Positions 26,177 to 35,012 of a stretch of 64,000 nt of DNA are shown here, one piece after another (within the stretch, counting starts at the first letter, position 1; the number at the start of each line of letters is the position of its first letter). The notes below the pieces were generated by a model that worked only from the letters and a program-made list of their open reading frames with translations, was not told where the DNA came from and did not search any database. The stretch comes from Allobosea sp. OK403 (lineage in GTDB: Bacteria > Pseudomonadota > Alphaproteobacteria > Rhizobiales > Beijerinckiaceae), in NCBI RefSeq assembly GCF_900113835.1, contig NZ_FOQV01000001.1, forward strand, positions 1,178,001 through 1,242,000, read 5' to 3'. The position numbers and the translations under genes are program-made.

Positions 26177-28240
26177 ATGAGCTATTCGCTGGCCGTCGAT
26201 ATCGGCGGCACCTTCACCGATATCGTCCTGCGCGACTCCAAGGGCGGCCTCAGCGTCGACAAGACGCTGACCACGCATCACGACCTGCTCGAAGGCTTCT
26301 TCCGCGGCGTCGATTCCGTACTCGGCAAGGCCGGCGTCGCGGCCGATGCCGTCGATGGTCTGGTGGTCCACGCCACGACGGTCGTCACCAATGCGCTGAT
26401 CGAGCGAAAAGGCCTGCCGACGGCACTCGTCGTGACCGAGGGCTTCCGCGATGTGCTCTCGATCCGCAACGAGCACCGCTACGACATGTACGATCCCCAG
26501 ATCGAGTTCCCCGAACCGCTGGTGACGCGCGAGCTGACCTTCGGCCTCAAGGAGCGCGTGCTCGCCGACGGCACGATCGCGATCGCGCCCGATCCGCAGG
26601 ATATCGCGCAATTGGTTCGCGATATCCGCGCCAGCGGCGCGCGAGCGTTGGCGATCTGCTTTCTCAACAGCTTCGCCAACCCCGCCAACGAGGCCCTGGT
26701 CGCCGCAGCGCTGGCGCGGGAGCTCAACGACGTCTTCATCTGCACCTCCTCGGAGGTCGCCCCGCAGATCCGCGAATATCAGCGCGCCTCGACGGCGACG
26801 GTGAACGCCTATGCGATGCCGATCTCGCAGCCCTATCTCAAGCGCTTGAGCGACAGGCTGCGCCTCGAGGGTTTCGCCAACACGCCCTTGATCATGCTGT
26901 CCTCGGGCGGCGTCGTCGGCGCGGAAACCGCCGGGAAGAACCCGGTGCGCATGATCGAGAGCGGCCCCGCCGCCGGCGCGCTGGCGGCCTGCCACTATGC
27001 CGAACTGCTCGGCATCGACCGTTTGATGTCCTTCGACATGGGCGGCACCACCGCCAAGGCCTGCCTGATCGAGAACCGCACCCCGCTGGTCACCGGGCTG
27101 TTCGAGGTCGACCGGCGCTATCGCTTCAAGGAAGGCAGCGGCCTGCCCGTCACCGTGCCCTCGATCGACCTGATCGAGATCGGCGCGGGCGGCGGCAGCA
27201 TCGCCCATGTCGACGATCTCGGCCTGCTCAAGGTCGGCCCGGAAAGCGCCGGCTCCAATCCCGGCCCCGCCTGCTACGGCCGCGGCGGCCAGAGCGCGAC
27301 CGTGACCGATGCCGACCTCGTGCTCGGCCTGATCGATGCCGAGAACTTCCTCGGCGGCGACATGTCGCTCGACAAGCTGGCCTGCGAGGCCGCGATGGCG
27401 CGGCTCGGCGAGGCGCTCGCGGTCTCCCCTGTCCAGGCGGCGCGCGGCATCTACCGGATCGTGACCGAGGCGATGGCCTCGGCCGCGCGCACCCATGCCA
27501 CCGATCGCGGCGTCGACTATCGCGGCCTGCCGCTGTTTGCGTTCGGCGGCGCGGGTCCCTTGCATGCCTGCGGCGTCGCCGACCTGCTGCAGAGCACCTG
27601 CGTGATCGTGCCGCCGCAATCGAGCGTGCTGTCGGCCTTCGGCACGCTGGTGACGCCAGTCCGGCTCGATCTGGTGCGCAGCGACCTGACCTTGGTCGCC
27701 CATCTCGACTGGAGCCGCGTCGACCGCGTGCTCGGCGACCTCGAAAGCGAGGGCATGGCGGCGCTCGGCCAATCCGGCTGCGCACCCAAGGACGTCACGA
27801 TCCTGGTCGGCGCCGATATGCGCTATGTCGGCCAGCAGCATGAGGTCACCGTCATCTTCGAGACCGACCCGCGCCAAAGCCGCGATGCGAGCGCCCTCGC
27901 CCAGCAATTCGAGGCGGCTTATCGCACGCTCTACGGCGTCAACCCCTCGCATGTCCCCATCGAGATCGTGACCTGGCGCGTGGTGGCGCGCGGCCCCTCG
28001 CCGCATTTCGACGGCCAGACCCGCCCCCAGATCGAGCAGGGGCAGGCCAAGCGGCATCGCCCGGTCCATGCCTGGCAGGATGACCAGTCGGTCCCGGTCT
28101 ATGAGCGCGCCGCGCTCGCTGAGGGCCAGACCATCACAGGCCCCGCCATCATCGAGGAGCGCGAGACCACGACCGCGCTTCCCCCCGGCTGGAACGCCAC
28201 GATCGACAGCCTCGGCTGCATCATCGCCAGGAAAGGCTGA
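26177..28240 (+). CDS. hyuA: Hydantoinase/oxoprolinase subunit A, second copy
   Basis: 687 residues, same family as the copy at 13393 but clearly diverged. Key segments are LAVDIGGTFTDIVLRDSKGG, VHATTVVTNALIERKG, ESGPAAGALAACHYAE, FDMGGTTAKACLIEN and IGAGGGSIAHVDDLG. Forms the ATP-using subunit of a ring-opening amidase with the next gene. Located between iclR and a branched-chain-type transporter, so a dedicated uptake plus hydrolysis unit is likely. Confidence 0.9.
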   Translation: MSYSLAVDIGGTFTDIVLRDSKGGLSVDKTLTTHHDLLEGFFRGVDSVLGKAGVAADAVDGLVVHATTVVTNALIERKGLPTALVVTEGFRDVLSIRNEHRYDMYDPQIEFPEPLVTRELTFGLKERVLADGTIAIAPDPQDIAQLVRDIRASGARALAICFLNSFANPANEALVAAALARELNDVFICTSSEVAPQIREYQRASTATVNAYAMPISQPYLKRLSDRLRLEGFANTPLIMLSSGGVVGAETAGKNPVRMIESGPAAGALAACHYAELLGIDRLMSFDMGGTTAKACLIENRTPLVTGLFEVDRRYRFKEGSGLPVTVPSIDLIEIGAGGGSIAHVDDLGLLKVGPESAGSNPGPACYGRGGQSATVTDADLVLGLIDAENFLGGDMSLDKLACEAAMARLGEALAVSPVQAARGIYRIVTEAMASAARTHATDRGVDYRGLPLFAFGGAGPLHACGVADLLQSTCVIVPPQSSVLSAFGTLVTPVRLDLVRSDLTLVAHLDWSRVDRVLGDLESEGMAALGQSGCAPKDVTILVGADMRYVGQQHEVTVIFETDPRQSRDASALAQQFEAAYRTLYGVNPSHVPIEIVTWRVVARGPSPHFDGQTRPQIEQGQAKRHRPVHAWQDDQSVPVYERAALAEGQTITGPAIIEERETTTALPPGWNATIDSLGCIIARKG

Positions 28241-28245
28241 ATCCG

Positions 28246-29832
28246 ATGGCAGGGTCACATCCAATGGCAAAGTCGCCTGCAATGGACGGCGTCGAACTCG
28301 AAATCCTCTGGTCGAACCTGATCGGCATCGTCAACGAGCGGGCCAAGGCGCTGCAGCGCATCGCCTTCAGCCCGATCGTGCGCGAGGCGGGCGACCTTGC
28401 CTGCGCCCTGTTCGACCAGCGCGGCCGGATGGTGGCGCAGGCCAATACCGGCACGCCCGGCCACATCAACTCGCTCGCCTTCGCCGGCGCCCATCTCGTG
28501 CGCATCTTCGAGGGGCGCTGCGAGCCCGGCGACGTGCTGATCACCAATGATCCCTGGCTTTCGGCCGGGCATTTCTTCGACATCACCGTGCTGACGCCGA
28601 TCTTCGACGGGCAAAACCTCATCGCCTATATCGGCTCGACCATCCACCACACCGATATCGGCGGCTACGGCATCGGCGCCGGCGCGCGCGACGTGCATGA
28701 GGAGGGGCTGTGGATTCCCCCGCTCAAGCTCTATGAGCGCGGCAAGCCCAATGAGGTTCTCCACGATATCATCCGGCGCAATGTGCGCACGCCGGACGCC
28801 GTCTTCGGCGACCTCTCCGCCCAGGTCTCCAGCGGCGAGGCCGCGGCCGAATACCTGATCACGCTGTGCCGGCGCTACGGCGTCGCCGATATCGAAACCC
28901 TGTCGGACGAGATCATCAATCGCTCGGAAGAGGCGACGCGCAACGCCATCCGCAAGCTGAAGCCCGGCACTTATCACGGTGAAACCAGCTTCGACGTGCC
29001 CGGCGGCGAGATCATCACGCTCAAGACCGCCGTGACGGTCGATGTCGAGGCCGGCGCGATCATCGTCGACTTCGCCGGCTCGTCGCCCCAGACCGCCACC
29101 GGCATCAATGTCGTGCTGAACTACACCCACGCCTATTCGACCTTCGCCATCCGCTCCTGCCTCAACCCCGATCTGCCCAACAACACCGGTTCGCTCGCGC
29201 CGATCGAAGTGCGCGCGCCGGAGGGCTCGATCATCAACTGCGCCTATCCGGCGCCGGTGAACGCCCGCCATGTGGTGGGCATGTATGTGCCGATGCCGAT
29301 CCTGAAGGCGCTGCATCAGGTCATGCCCGAGCGCGTGCTGGCCGAAGGCTCGGGCGCAGTCTGGACCATGCAGATCCAGGGCAAACGGCAGGACGGCCAG
29401 GCCTTCACCTCGTCCATGTTCAACTATTCCGGCGGCATGGGCGCTCGTGCCAACAAGCCCGGCCCCAGCGCGACCTGCTATCCGACCGGCGTCGCGGCGG
29501 TGCCGATCGAGATCCTGGAGGCGACGATGCCGATCGTGTTCGACCGCAAGGAGCTGCGGCGCGGCTCGGGCGGCAAGGGGCGGATGCAGGGCGGCGACGG
29601 CCAGAGCATCCAGTTCCATATGCGCACCGAGACGCCCTGGCTGCTGAACGCAGTGCCGAGCCGATTGAACCACGGCCCCGACGGCATCGATGGCGGACTG
29701 CCCGGCGCATCCGGCCACTTCCTCGTCAATGGCAAGCCCGTCAGCGAAGCCAAGAAGCTGACGATGCAGCCCGGCGACGTCGTGCTCCTCGAAACGCCCG
29801 GCGGCGGCGGCTACGGAAAGCCAGCGGCCTGA
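28246..29832 (+). CDS. hyuB: Hydantoinase/oxoprolinase subunit B, second copy
   Basis: 528 residues. Landmarks: VELEILWSNLIGIVNERAKA, ITNDPWLSAGHFFDITVLTP, STIHHTDIGGYGIGAGAR, FAGSSPQTATGIN and the glycine-rich LLETPGGGGYGKP near the end. The ATG at 28246 is used here; the ATG at 28264 is a possible shorter start. A short hairpin follows before the transporter genes. Confidence 0.9.
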   Translation: MAGSHPMAKSPAMDGVELEILWSNLIGIVNERAKALQRIAFSPIVREAGDLACALFDQRGRMVAQANTGTPGHINSLAFAGAHLVRIFEGRCEPGDVLITNDPWLSAGHFFDITVLTPIFDGQNLIAYIGSTIHHTDIGGYGIGAGARDVHEEGLWIPPLKLYERGKPNEVLHDIIRRNVRTPDAVFGDLSAQVSSGEAAAEYLITLCRRYGVADIETLSDEIINRSEEATRNAIRKLKPGTYHGETSFDVPGGEIITLKTAVTVDVEAGAIIVDFAGSSPQTATGINVVLNYTHAYSTFAIRSCLNPDLPNNTGSLAPIEVRAPEGSIINCAYPAPVNARHVVGMYVPMPILKALHQVMPERVLAEGSGAVWTMQIQGKRQDGQAFTSSMFNYSGGMGARANKPGPSATCYPTGVAAVPIEILEATMPIVFDRKELRRGSGGKGRMQGGDGQSIQFHMRTETPWLLNAVPSRLNHGPDGIDGGLPGASGHFLVNGKPVSEAKKLTMQPGDVVLLETPGGGGYGKPAA

Positions 29833-29851
29833 GCGAGGCGTGAAGCCTCGC
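29833..29851. terminator. Stem-loop between hyuB and the transporter genes
   Basis: GCGAGGC-GTGAA-GCCTCGC immediately after the hyuB stop. No T-run, so more likely an mRNA stability or partial attenuation element than a full terminator. Confidence 0.4.
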
Positions 29852-29922
29852 CACCAAGACCAGAAAGGGCGCGTCGCAGCTTGCGGCGAACGACCCGAAA
29901 GCAAGGGAAACGGGAGGAACCC

Positions 29923-31062
29923 ATGAAGACATCCACTGCCCTGGCGGCCGCGCTCGCCGCCTGCCTCGCATCGGCTCTGCCGCAGATGGCCAGCGCGCAG
30001 GACTACAAGATCGGCGTCTCCGCCGGACTCACCGGCTATGCCGCAACCGTCGATCGCGCCTGGCGCGACGGCGTCGAGCTCGCGGCGGCAGCCGTCAACG
30101 CCAAGGGCGGCGTGATGGGCCGCAAGATCCAGGTGATCGTCGAGGACAACCGCTCCGAACCGCAGGAATCCGTGACGGTCTATCGGAAGATGCTGAGCTC
30201 CGACAAGGTCGACGTCTTCGTCAGCGGCTGTGTCTCGGCGGGCAATTTCGCCGCCGCCGGCCTGCTGCTGCGCGCCAAGGTGCCGATGATGCTGTGCTCG
30301 ATCCTGCCGCAGCTGGCCGAGCATCTGCCCTGGGCTTTCACCACGCTGCCGCCAGCCGGTTTCGAGGTCGACAAGCGCCTCGAATTCCTCAAGGAGAAGA
30401 CGCAGATCCGCAAGATCGCGGTGCTGCACGACCCCACGCCCTACGCCAATCTCCAGAAGACCGTGGCCGAGCGCAATGCCGCGAAATACGGGCTCGAAAT
30501 CGTCTCCATCGAGCAATACAAGCAGGACGACGCCGATCTCAGCGTCCAGATCAGCAAGGCGCGCTCGGCCGGGGCCGGCGCCATCCTGAAGATCGGGCTC
30601 GGCGGCACCACGCTGACCGCCGCCAAGAATATCAAGCAGCTCGGCGCCGACATGCTGCTCCTGACCAGCCTCGAGGATCTGGCGGTATTTGGCCCCGTCG
30701 CCGAAGTGCTGGGCGACAAGTTCTTCTTCGTCGCTTCGCCCTCGCAGGTCTATGAAGCGCTGCCGAACGGCCCGCTCAAGACCAGCATCAAGGCGTTCCT
30801 CGATCCCTGGCGCGAGAAGTACCGGGATCGCGACCCGAACTGGGCCTCGCGCGGCTGGGACGGCGTGATGCTCACCGTCGCCGCGGTCGAGCAGGCCAAG
30901 TCCTTCGAGGGCGAGAAGCTCCGCGCGGCCTTTGAGGAGCTGAAGGGCTTCCAGGGCACGACCGGTGTCTACAATTTCCGGCCAGATCTGCATCAGGGCA
31001 TCACCGACAACCCCTTCGTGCTGGCGACGATCCAGAACGGCGCGGTCAAGGTGGTGCAATGA
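29923..31062 (+). CDS. Branched-chain-type ABC transporter, periplasmic binding protein
   Basis: 379 residues with a signal peptide (cut near MASAQD) and the LivJ-type fold: YKIGVSAGLTGYAATVDRAW, NAKGGVMGRKIQVIVEDN, FVSGCVSAGNFAAAG. GGGAGGAACCC precedes the ATG. In this family ligands range from branched amino acids to amides, urea and aromatic acids. Linkage to hyuAB suggests a cyclic amide or its product. Its stop overlaps the next start. Confidence 0.9.
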   Translation: MKTSTALAAALAACLASALPQMASAQDYKIGVSAGLTGYAATVDRAWRDGVELAAAAVNAKGGVMGRKIQVIVEDNRSEPQESVTVYRKMLSSDKVDVFVSGCVSAGNFAAAGLLLRAKVPMMLCSILPQLAEHLPWAFTTLPPAGFEVDKRLEFLKEKTQIRKIAVLHDPTPYANLQKTVAERNAAKYGLEIVSIEQYKQDDADLSVQISKARSAGAGAILKIGLGGTTLTAAKNIKQLGADMLLLTSLEDLAVFGPVAEVLGDKFFFVASPSQVYEALPNGPLKTSIKAFLDPWREKYRDRDPNWASRGWDGVMLTVAAVEQAKSFEGEKLRAAFEELKGFQGTTGVYNFRPDLHQGITDNPFVLATIQNGAVKVVQ

Positions 31063-31805
31063 ACCTGGCCGTGGCCACGGCGCCGGGCGTCGCGGCTCCC
31101 GCGCCCATACTAGCGGCGACAGGCCTCTCGGCCCGCTATGGCCATGTCCAGGCGCTGCATCCGCTCGACATCCGGATCGGCGAAGGCGAGCTCGTCGCCG
31201 TGCTCGGTCCCAACGGCGCCGGCAAGTCGACCCTGCTGCGGGCGCTGATGGGGCTGGTCTCGAATGCGGGCGAGGTCCGCTTCCGGGATGCGCCATTACC
31301 GCGCCAGGATGTCGTCGCCGTCGCCTCGCGCGGCATCGTCCTGGTGCCGGAAGGGCGCGGCATCTTCGGCCCGATGAGCGTGGCCGATAATCTCGAGCTC
31401 GGCGCCTATCGCCTGCGCGACAAGTCCGAATTCGCCCGGCGGCGCGAGCGCGTGCTGACGCTTTTCCCGCGCCTGAAGGAGCGGCTGGGGCAGATGGCGG
31501 GCTCGATGTCGGGCGGCGAGCAGCAGATGCTCGCCATCGGCCGAGCGCTGATGGCCGGCCCCAAGGTCCTGCTCCTGGACGAGCCTTCGCTTGGTCTTGC
31601 GCCCCGCGTCACCGACGAGATCCTGGAGACGCTCGGCCTCCTGAACCGCGAGGGCCTCGCAATCGTGCTGGTCGAGCAGAAGGCGCCGCTGGCGCTGAAG
31701 CTCGCAGCCCGAGTCTACCTGCTTTCCCTGGGGCGCATCGTCGCCGAACTCGATCCGCGTGACATCACATCCCATGACGATCTCGCCCAGCATTACCTCT
31801 CCTGA
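31059..31805 (+). CDS. livF: Branched-chain-type ABC transporter ATPase (LivF-like)
   Basis: 248 residues. Walker A GPNGAGKSTLLRALMGL, signature MSGGEQQMLAIGRALM, Walker B VLLLDEPSLGLAP. GRGIFGPMSVADNLELGAY is the characteristic LivF wording. It precedes livM, livG and livH, so the gene order is J-F-M-G-H rather than the enteric order. Confidence 0.92.
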   Translation: MNLAVATAPGVAAPAPILAATGLSARYGHVQALHPLDIRIGEGELVAVLGPNGAGKSTLLRALMGLVSNAGEVRFRDAPLPRQDVVAVASRGIVLVPEGRGIFGPMSVADNLELGAYRLRDKSEFARRRERVLTLFPRLKERLGQMAGSMSGGEQQMLAIGRALMAGPKVLLLDEPSLGLAPRVTDEILETLGLLNREGLAIVLVEQKAPLALKLAARVYLLSLGRIVAELDPRDITSHDDLAQHYLS

Positions 31806-32739
31806 CCGGCGCCGCCTGCGGCTCGTCGGCCTGCTGCCCTGGCTCTTCGCCGGCGCGGTCGTCGGCTATGCCATCCTTGTCGGCGGCTATGCGGCAACCG
31901 TCGTCTCCTTCGCGCTGATCTATGCCGTCTTCGTCACCGGCCTGAACCTGTTCATGGGCTTTGCCGCCCAGGTCTCCTTCGGCCAGAACGCCTTCGCCGC
32001 GATCGGCGGCTATGTCTCGGCCGTGCTCACCGCGAGCCATGGCTGGAGCCCCCTGCCCGCCATGGCGCTGGGCATGACTGCCGCCGTGCTGGCTGCCGCC
32101 ATCATCGGCTTCCCGACCTTGCGGCTGAAGGGCCATTACCTCGCCATGGGCACGCTCGCCATCGGCCTGATCGCCTATGAGATCACGGTCGAATGGCAGT
32201 CGGTGACGCAAGGCTATATGGGCATTTCCGGCATCCCGCCGCTGAGCCTGGCCGGCTACGAAGTCTCCTCGGATCGCGGCCAGCTCGTCATGCTGGCACT
32301 CGTCGTCGCAGGCGGCGCTTTCGCCGCGGCGCGCATCCGCCGCTCGCGCTTCGGCCGCGCCTTGTCGGCCGTGGCAGGCAGCGAGGAAGCAGCCCAAGCG
32401 CTGGGCATCGATGTCGCGCGCTACAAGCTGATGGCCTTCCTGCTCTCGGCGGGCTTCGCTGCGCTCGCGGGCTCGCTCTTCGTCCATGTCGTCGGTTTCG
32501 TCAGCCCGGAGGTGTTCGGGCTGCACATGGTCATCGTTACCTTCACCATGCTCTATGTCGGCGGCATCGGCACCGTCGCGGGGCCGTTGATCGGCGCGCT
32601 GATCGTCAGCCTGCTGCCCGAGACCTTCCGCGCCTTCAAGGATTATCAGGACCTCGCCTATGGCGCGGCGCTGATCCTGCTCCTGATCTATGCGCCGCGC
32701 GGTCTCGCCAGCCTGTTCTCGACGCGAGGCCGCTCATGA
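31774..32739 (+). CDS. livM: Branched-chain-type ABC transporter permease (LivM-like)
   Basis: 321 residues, about nine membrane segments. LivM landmarks are NLFMGFAAQVSFGQNAFAAI, GHYLAMGTLAIGLIAYEIT and MLYVGGIGTVAGPLIGALI. The ATG at 31774 lies inside the end of livF; a GTG at 31759 is an alternative. Overlap implies coupled translation. Confidence 0.9.
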   Translation: MTISPSITSPDRRRLRLVGLLPWLFAGAVVGYAILVGGYAATVVSFALIYAVFVTGLNLFMGFAAQVSFGQNAFAAIGGYVSAVLTASHGWSPLPAMALGMTAAVLAAAIIGFPTLRLKGHYLAMGTLAIGLIAYEITVEWQSVTQGYMGISGIPPLSLAGYEVSSDRGQLVMLALVVAGGAFAAARIRRSRFGRALSAVAGSEEAAQALGIDVARYKLMAFLLSAGFAALAGSLFVHVVGFVSPEVFGLHMVIVTFTMLYVGGIGTVAGPLIGALIVSLLPETFRAFKDYQDLAYGAALILLLIYAPRGLASLFSTRGRS

Positions 32740-33521
32740 CCCGCCGCCTGCGGCTCGAGGGCGTGACGCGCCGCTTCGGCGGCCTCATAGCCGTCGACGA
32801 TGTCAGCTTTTCCGTACCGGCCCAGGGTGTCACGGCCGTGATCGGCCCCAATGGCGCCGGCAAGACCACCCTGTTCAACCTGATCTCGGGCTTCCTGCCG
32901 CCAAGTTCAGGACAAATCATCTTCGAGGAGCAGGACATCACCGGCCTGCCGCCGGTCAGGATCGCGGCGCGCGGGCTGGTGCGCACCTTCCAGCTCGTCA
33001 GGCTGTTCGAGGATCTGAGCGTGCTCGACAACGTCAAGGTCGGTTGCCATCTGCATGGCAAGGCCGGACTGTTTTCGGCTCTGTTGCGCCCGGCCTCGGC
33101 CCGGCGCGAGGAGGCCGAGGTCGAAGACCGCGCCCGCGAGCTCCTGGCTTTCACAGGCCTTGCCGCTCTGGCCGAGGAACCCGCCTCCAGCCTGCCCTAT
33201 GGCCGGCAGCGCCTGCTGGAACTGGCCCGCGCCATGGCGGCGGGTCCGCGCCTGATCCTGCTCGACGAGCCAGCGGCGGGACTGAACGCCGAGGAATCGG
33301 CCGCCCTATCGCGGATCATCAGGCGCATCGCCGAGACGGGCACGACGGTGTTGCTGGTCGAGCACGACATGACTTTGGTGATGAACACGGCCGACCGGAT
33401 CGTCGCGGTCGATTTCGGCCGCAAGATCGCCGAGGGCACGCCGGCACAGATCCGCTCCGACCCGGCCGTGATCGCAGCCTATCTCGGCGCCCCCGCCAGC
33501 AAGGAAGCGGCCGATGGCTGA
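32736..33521 (+). CDS. livG: Branched-chain-type ABC transporter ATPase (LivG-like)
   Basis: 261 residues. Walker A GPNGAGKTTLFNLISGFLP, LARTFQ-like RTFQLVRLFEDLSVLDNV, the LivG signature SLPYGRQRLLELARAM, Walker B LILLDEPAAGLN and LLVEHDMTLVMNTADRI. Start at 32736 overlaps the livM stop by four bases. Confidence 0.92.
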   Translation: MTRRLRLEGVTRRFGGLIAVDDVSFSVPAQGVTAVIGPNGAGKTTLFNLISGFLPPSSGQIIFEEQDITGLPPVRIAARGLVRTFQLVRLFEDLSVLDNVKVGCHLHGKAGLFSALLRPASARREEAEVEDRARELLAFTGLAALAEEPASSLPYGRQRLLELARAMAAGPRLILLDEPAAGLNAEESAALSRIIRRIAETGTTVLLVEHDMTLVMNTADRIVAVDFGRKIAEGTPAQIRSDPAVIAAYLGAPASKEAADG

Positions 33522-34392
33522 CTGGTCCTATATCCCCCAGGTCCTCGTCAGCGGGCTCGGCATCGGCTGCGTTTATGGGCTGATCGGCATCGGTTTCTGC
33601 GTGATCTACAATGCCAGCGGCATCGTGAACTTCGCCCAAGGCGCCTTCGTGATGCTCGGCGGCATGATCACCCAGACATTGTTTAGCCGCCACGGCCTGC
33701 CCTTGCCAGTGGCGGCGCTGGCCGCGGTCGCGGCCGTCGCCGCGCTCGGCGTCGCGATCGAACGGATCGTCGTCAGGCCGCTCTGGAACCGCAAGGCGAC
33801 GATGTTCGTGATGATCCTGGCGACGCTCGCAGCCCAGATCGTCATCGAGCGCTTGACGCTGATCGCGGTCGGCGATCAGCCCAAGACGCTGCCGGTCTTC
33901 ACCGACCTGCCGCCCCTCATGATCGGCAGCGTCGCGATCGGCACGCAATTCCTCTGGATCGTAGGCGGCTCGCTCGCAATCGTCGCGCTGCTTGCCGCCT
34001 TCTTTGCCCTGACCCGCACCGGCAAGGCGATGCGGGCCTGCTCGATCAACCGCGAGGCGGCGGCGCTGCAAGGCATCCCGGTCTCGCGCATGCTGGCGCT
34101 GGCCTTCGCGCTCAGCGCCGCGCTCGGCGCCATCGCCGGCATCTTGATTACGCCGACCCAGTACACCGCCTTCAATGTCGGCGTGCCTTTCGCCATCAGC
34201 GGCTTCATCGCCGCGATCGTCGGCGGCTTCGGACGTCCCTTCGGGGCTTTTCTCGGTGGGCTTCTGCTCGGCCTGATGCAGGCGCTCGCCATCGTCGTCT
34301 TCGGCGCCGGCCTCAAGACCGTCGCGGCCTTGTCGGTGCTGCTGCTGTTCCTCTTCATCCGCCCATCGGGAATTCTCGGCGCAGCCAAGTGA
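33514..34392 (+). CDS. livH: Branched-chain-type ABC transporter permease (LivH-like)
   Basis: 292 residues with eight or so membrane segments. IYNASGIVNFAQGAFVMLGG, TRTGKAMRACSINREAAALQ, GIPVSRMLALAFALSAALGA and GGFGRPFGAFLGGLLLG identify LivH. Overlaps livG by eight bases, with AAGGAAG upstream of its start. Confidence 0.92.
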   Translation: MADWSYIPQVLVSGLGIGCVYGLIGIGFCVIYNASGIVNFAQGAFVMLGGMITQTLFSRHGLPLPVAALAAVAAVAALGVAIERIVVRPLWNRKATMFVMILATLAAQIVIERLTLIAVGDQPKTLPVFTDLPPLMIGSVAIGTQFLWIVGGSLAIVALLAAFFALTRTGKAMRACSINREAAALQGIPVSRMLALAFALSAALGAIAGILITPTQYTAFNVGVPFAISGFIAAIVGGFGRPFGAFLGGLLLGLMQALAIVVFGAGLKTVAALSVLLLFLFIRPSGILGAAK

Positions 34393-34420
34393 GCGCGCCT
34401 GTCACGACAGGAGACAAGCC

Positions 34421-34753
34421 ATGGACATCCACAAGATCGACTGGAGCCAGCTCCCCTGGACGCCGGTGCGCCCGGGCGTCGAACGCAAGGCCTTCTCGGG
34501 TAGCGCCGCGACGCTGGCGCTGCATCGATTGATGCCGGGCCATGAACCCAAGCCCCACAGCCATCCCCATGAACAGATCGCCTATATCGTCAGCGGCACG
34601 ATCCGCTTCGTCGTCGGCGGCGAGGAACATCTCCTGGGACCGGGCTCGCTCCTGGTCGTGCCGGCCAATGTCGAGCATTGGGGCGAGGTCGTCGGCGATG
34701 AGCCCGTGATCAATCTCGACGTCTTCACGCCGCGCAGGCCTGAATATGCCTGA
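34421..34753 (+). CDS. Cupin-domain protein
   Basis: 110-residue single-domain cupin. Metal-binding motif 1 is HRLMPGHEPKPHSHPHEQIA and motif 2 is GPGSLLVVPANVEHWGEVVG, with the expected histidines and glutamate. Small cupins in catabolic operons may act as isomerases, dioxygenases or effector sensors. An AGGAG site precedes its ATG and the gap to livH is 28 bases, so it ends the iclR-hyuAB-liv unit. Confidence 0.85.
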   Translation: MDIHKIDWSQLPWTPVRPGVERKAFSGSAATLALHRLMPGHEPKPHSHPHEQIAYIVSGTIRFVVGGEEHLLGPGSLLVVPANVEHWGEVVGDEPVINLDVFTPRRPEYA

Positions 34754-34836
34754 TTAAGGAAGCCACCCATCACCTTGAATCGATTCGGGAACTCCCGCCT
34801 CGTCTCCTGACGGAACGATGACGCGCAAGCGCGGCT

Positions 34837-35005
34837 TCAGCCCGTGGCGAGGCCGTCAGTCATGATCTGAACGCTGCCGGCCGAGAGCAGCGCTCGACCC
34901 TGGCCCTGACGCCGTAGACACGTTGCAGCATCGCGGACGTGACGACCACGGCCGGCATGCCTTCCGCATCGAGTTTGCCGCTGTCCAGAACCACGACATG
35001 GTCGG
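34837..35005 (-). pseudogene. Fossil C-terminus of an iron/siderophore ABC ATPase
   Basis: Minus-strand codons give PDHVVVLDSGKLDAEGMPAV followed by MLQRVYGVRARVE, the usual end of FecE/FhuC-type ATPases (LDxGRxxAxGxPxxV...VYGVxARVE). The expected last residues (LLSAGSVQIMTDGLATG) are in another frame, so a frameshift lies near 34890. All catalytic motifs upstream are gone. The remnant abuts the 3' end of the LysR gene. Confidence 0.7.
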
Positions 35006-35012
35006 GCCGTTC

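Noticed and set aside
28255-31296. A 1013-codon open frame antisense to hyuB2 and the Liv binding protein
   Set aside because: Same codon-bias artefact: it spans two well-identified genes and their intergenic hairpin.
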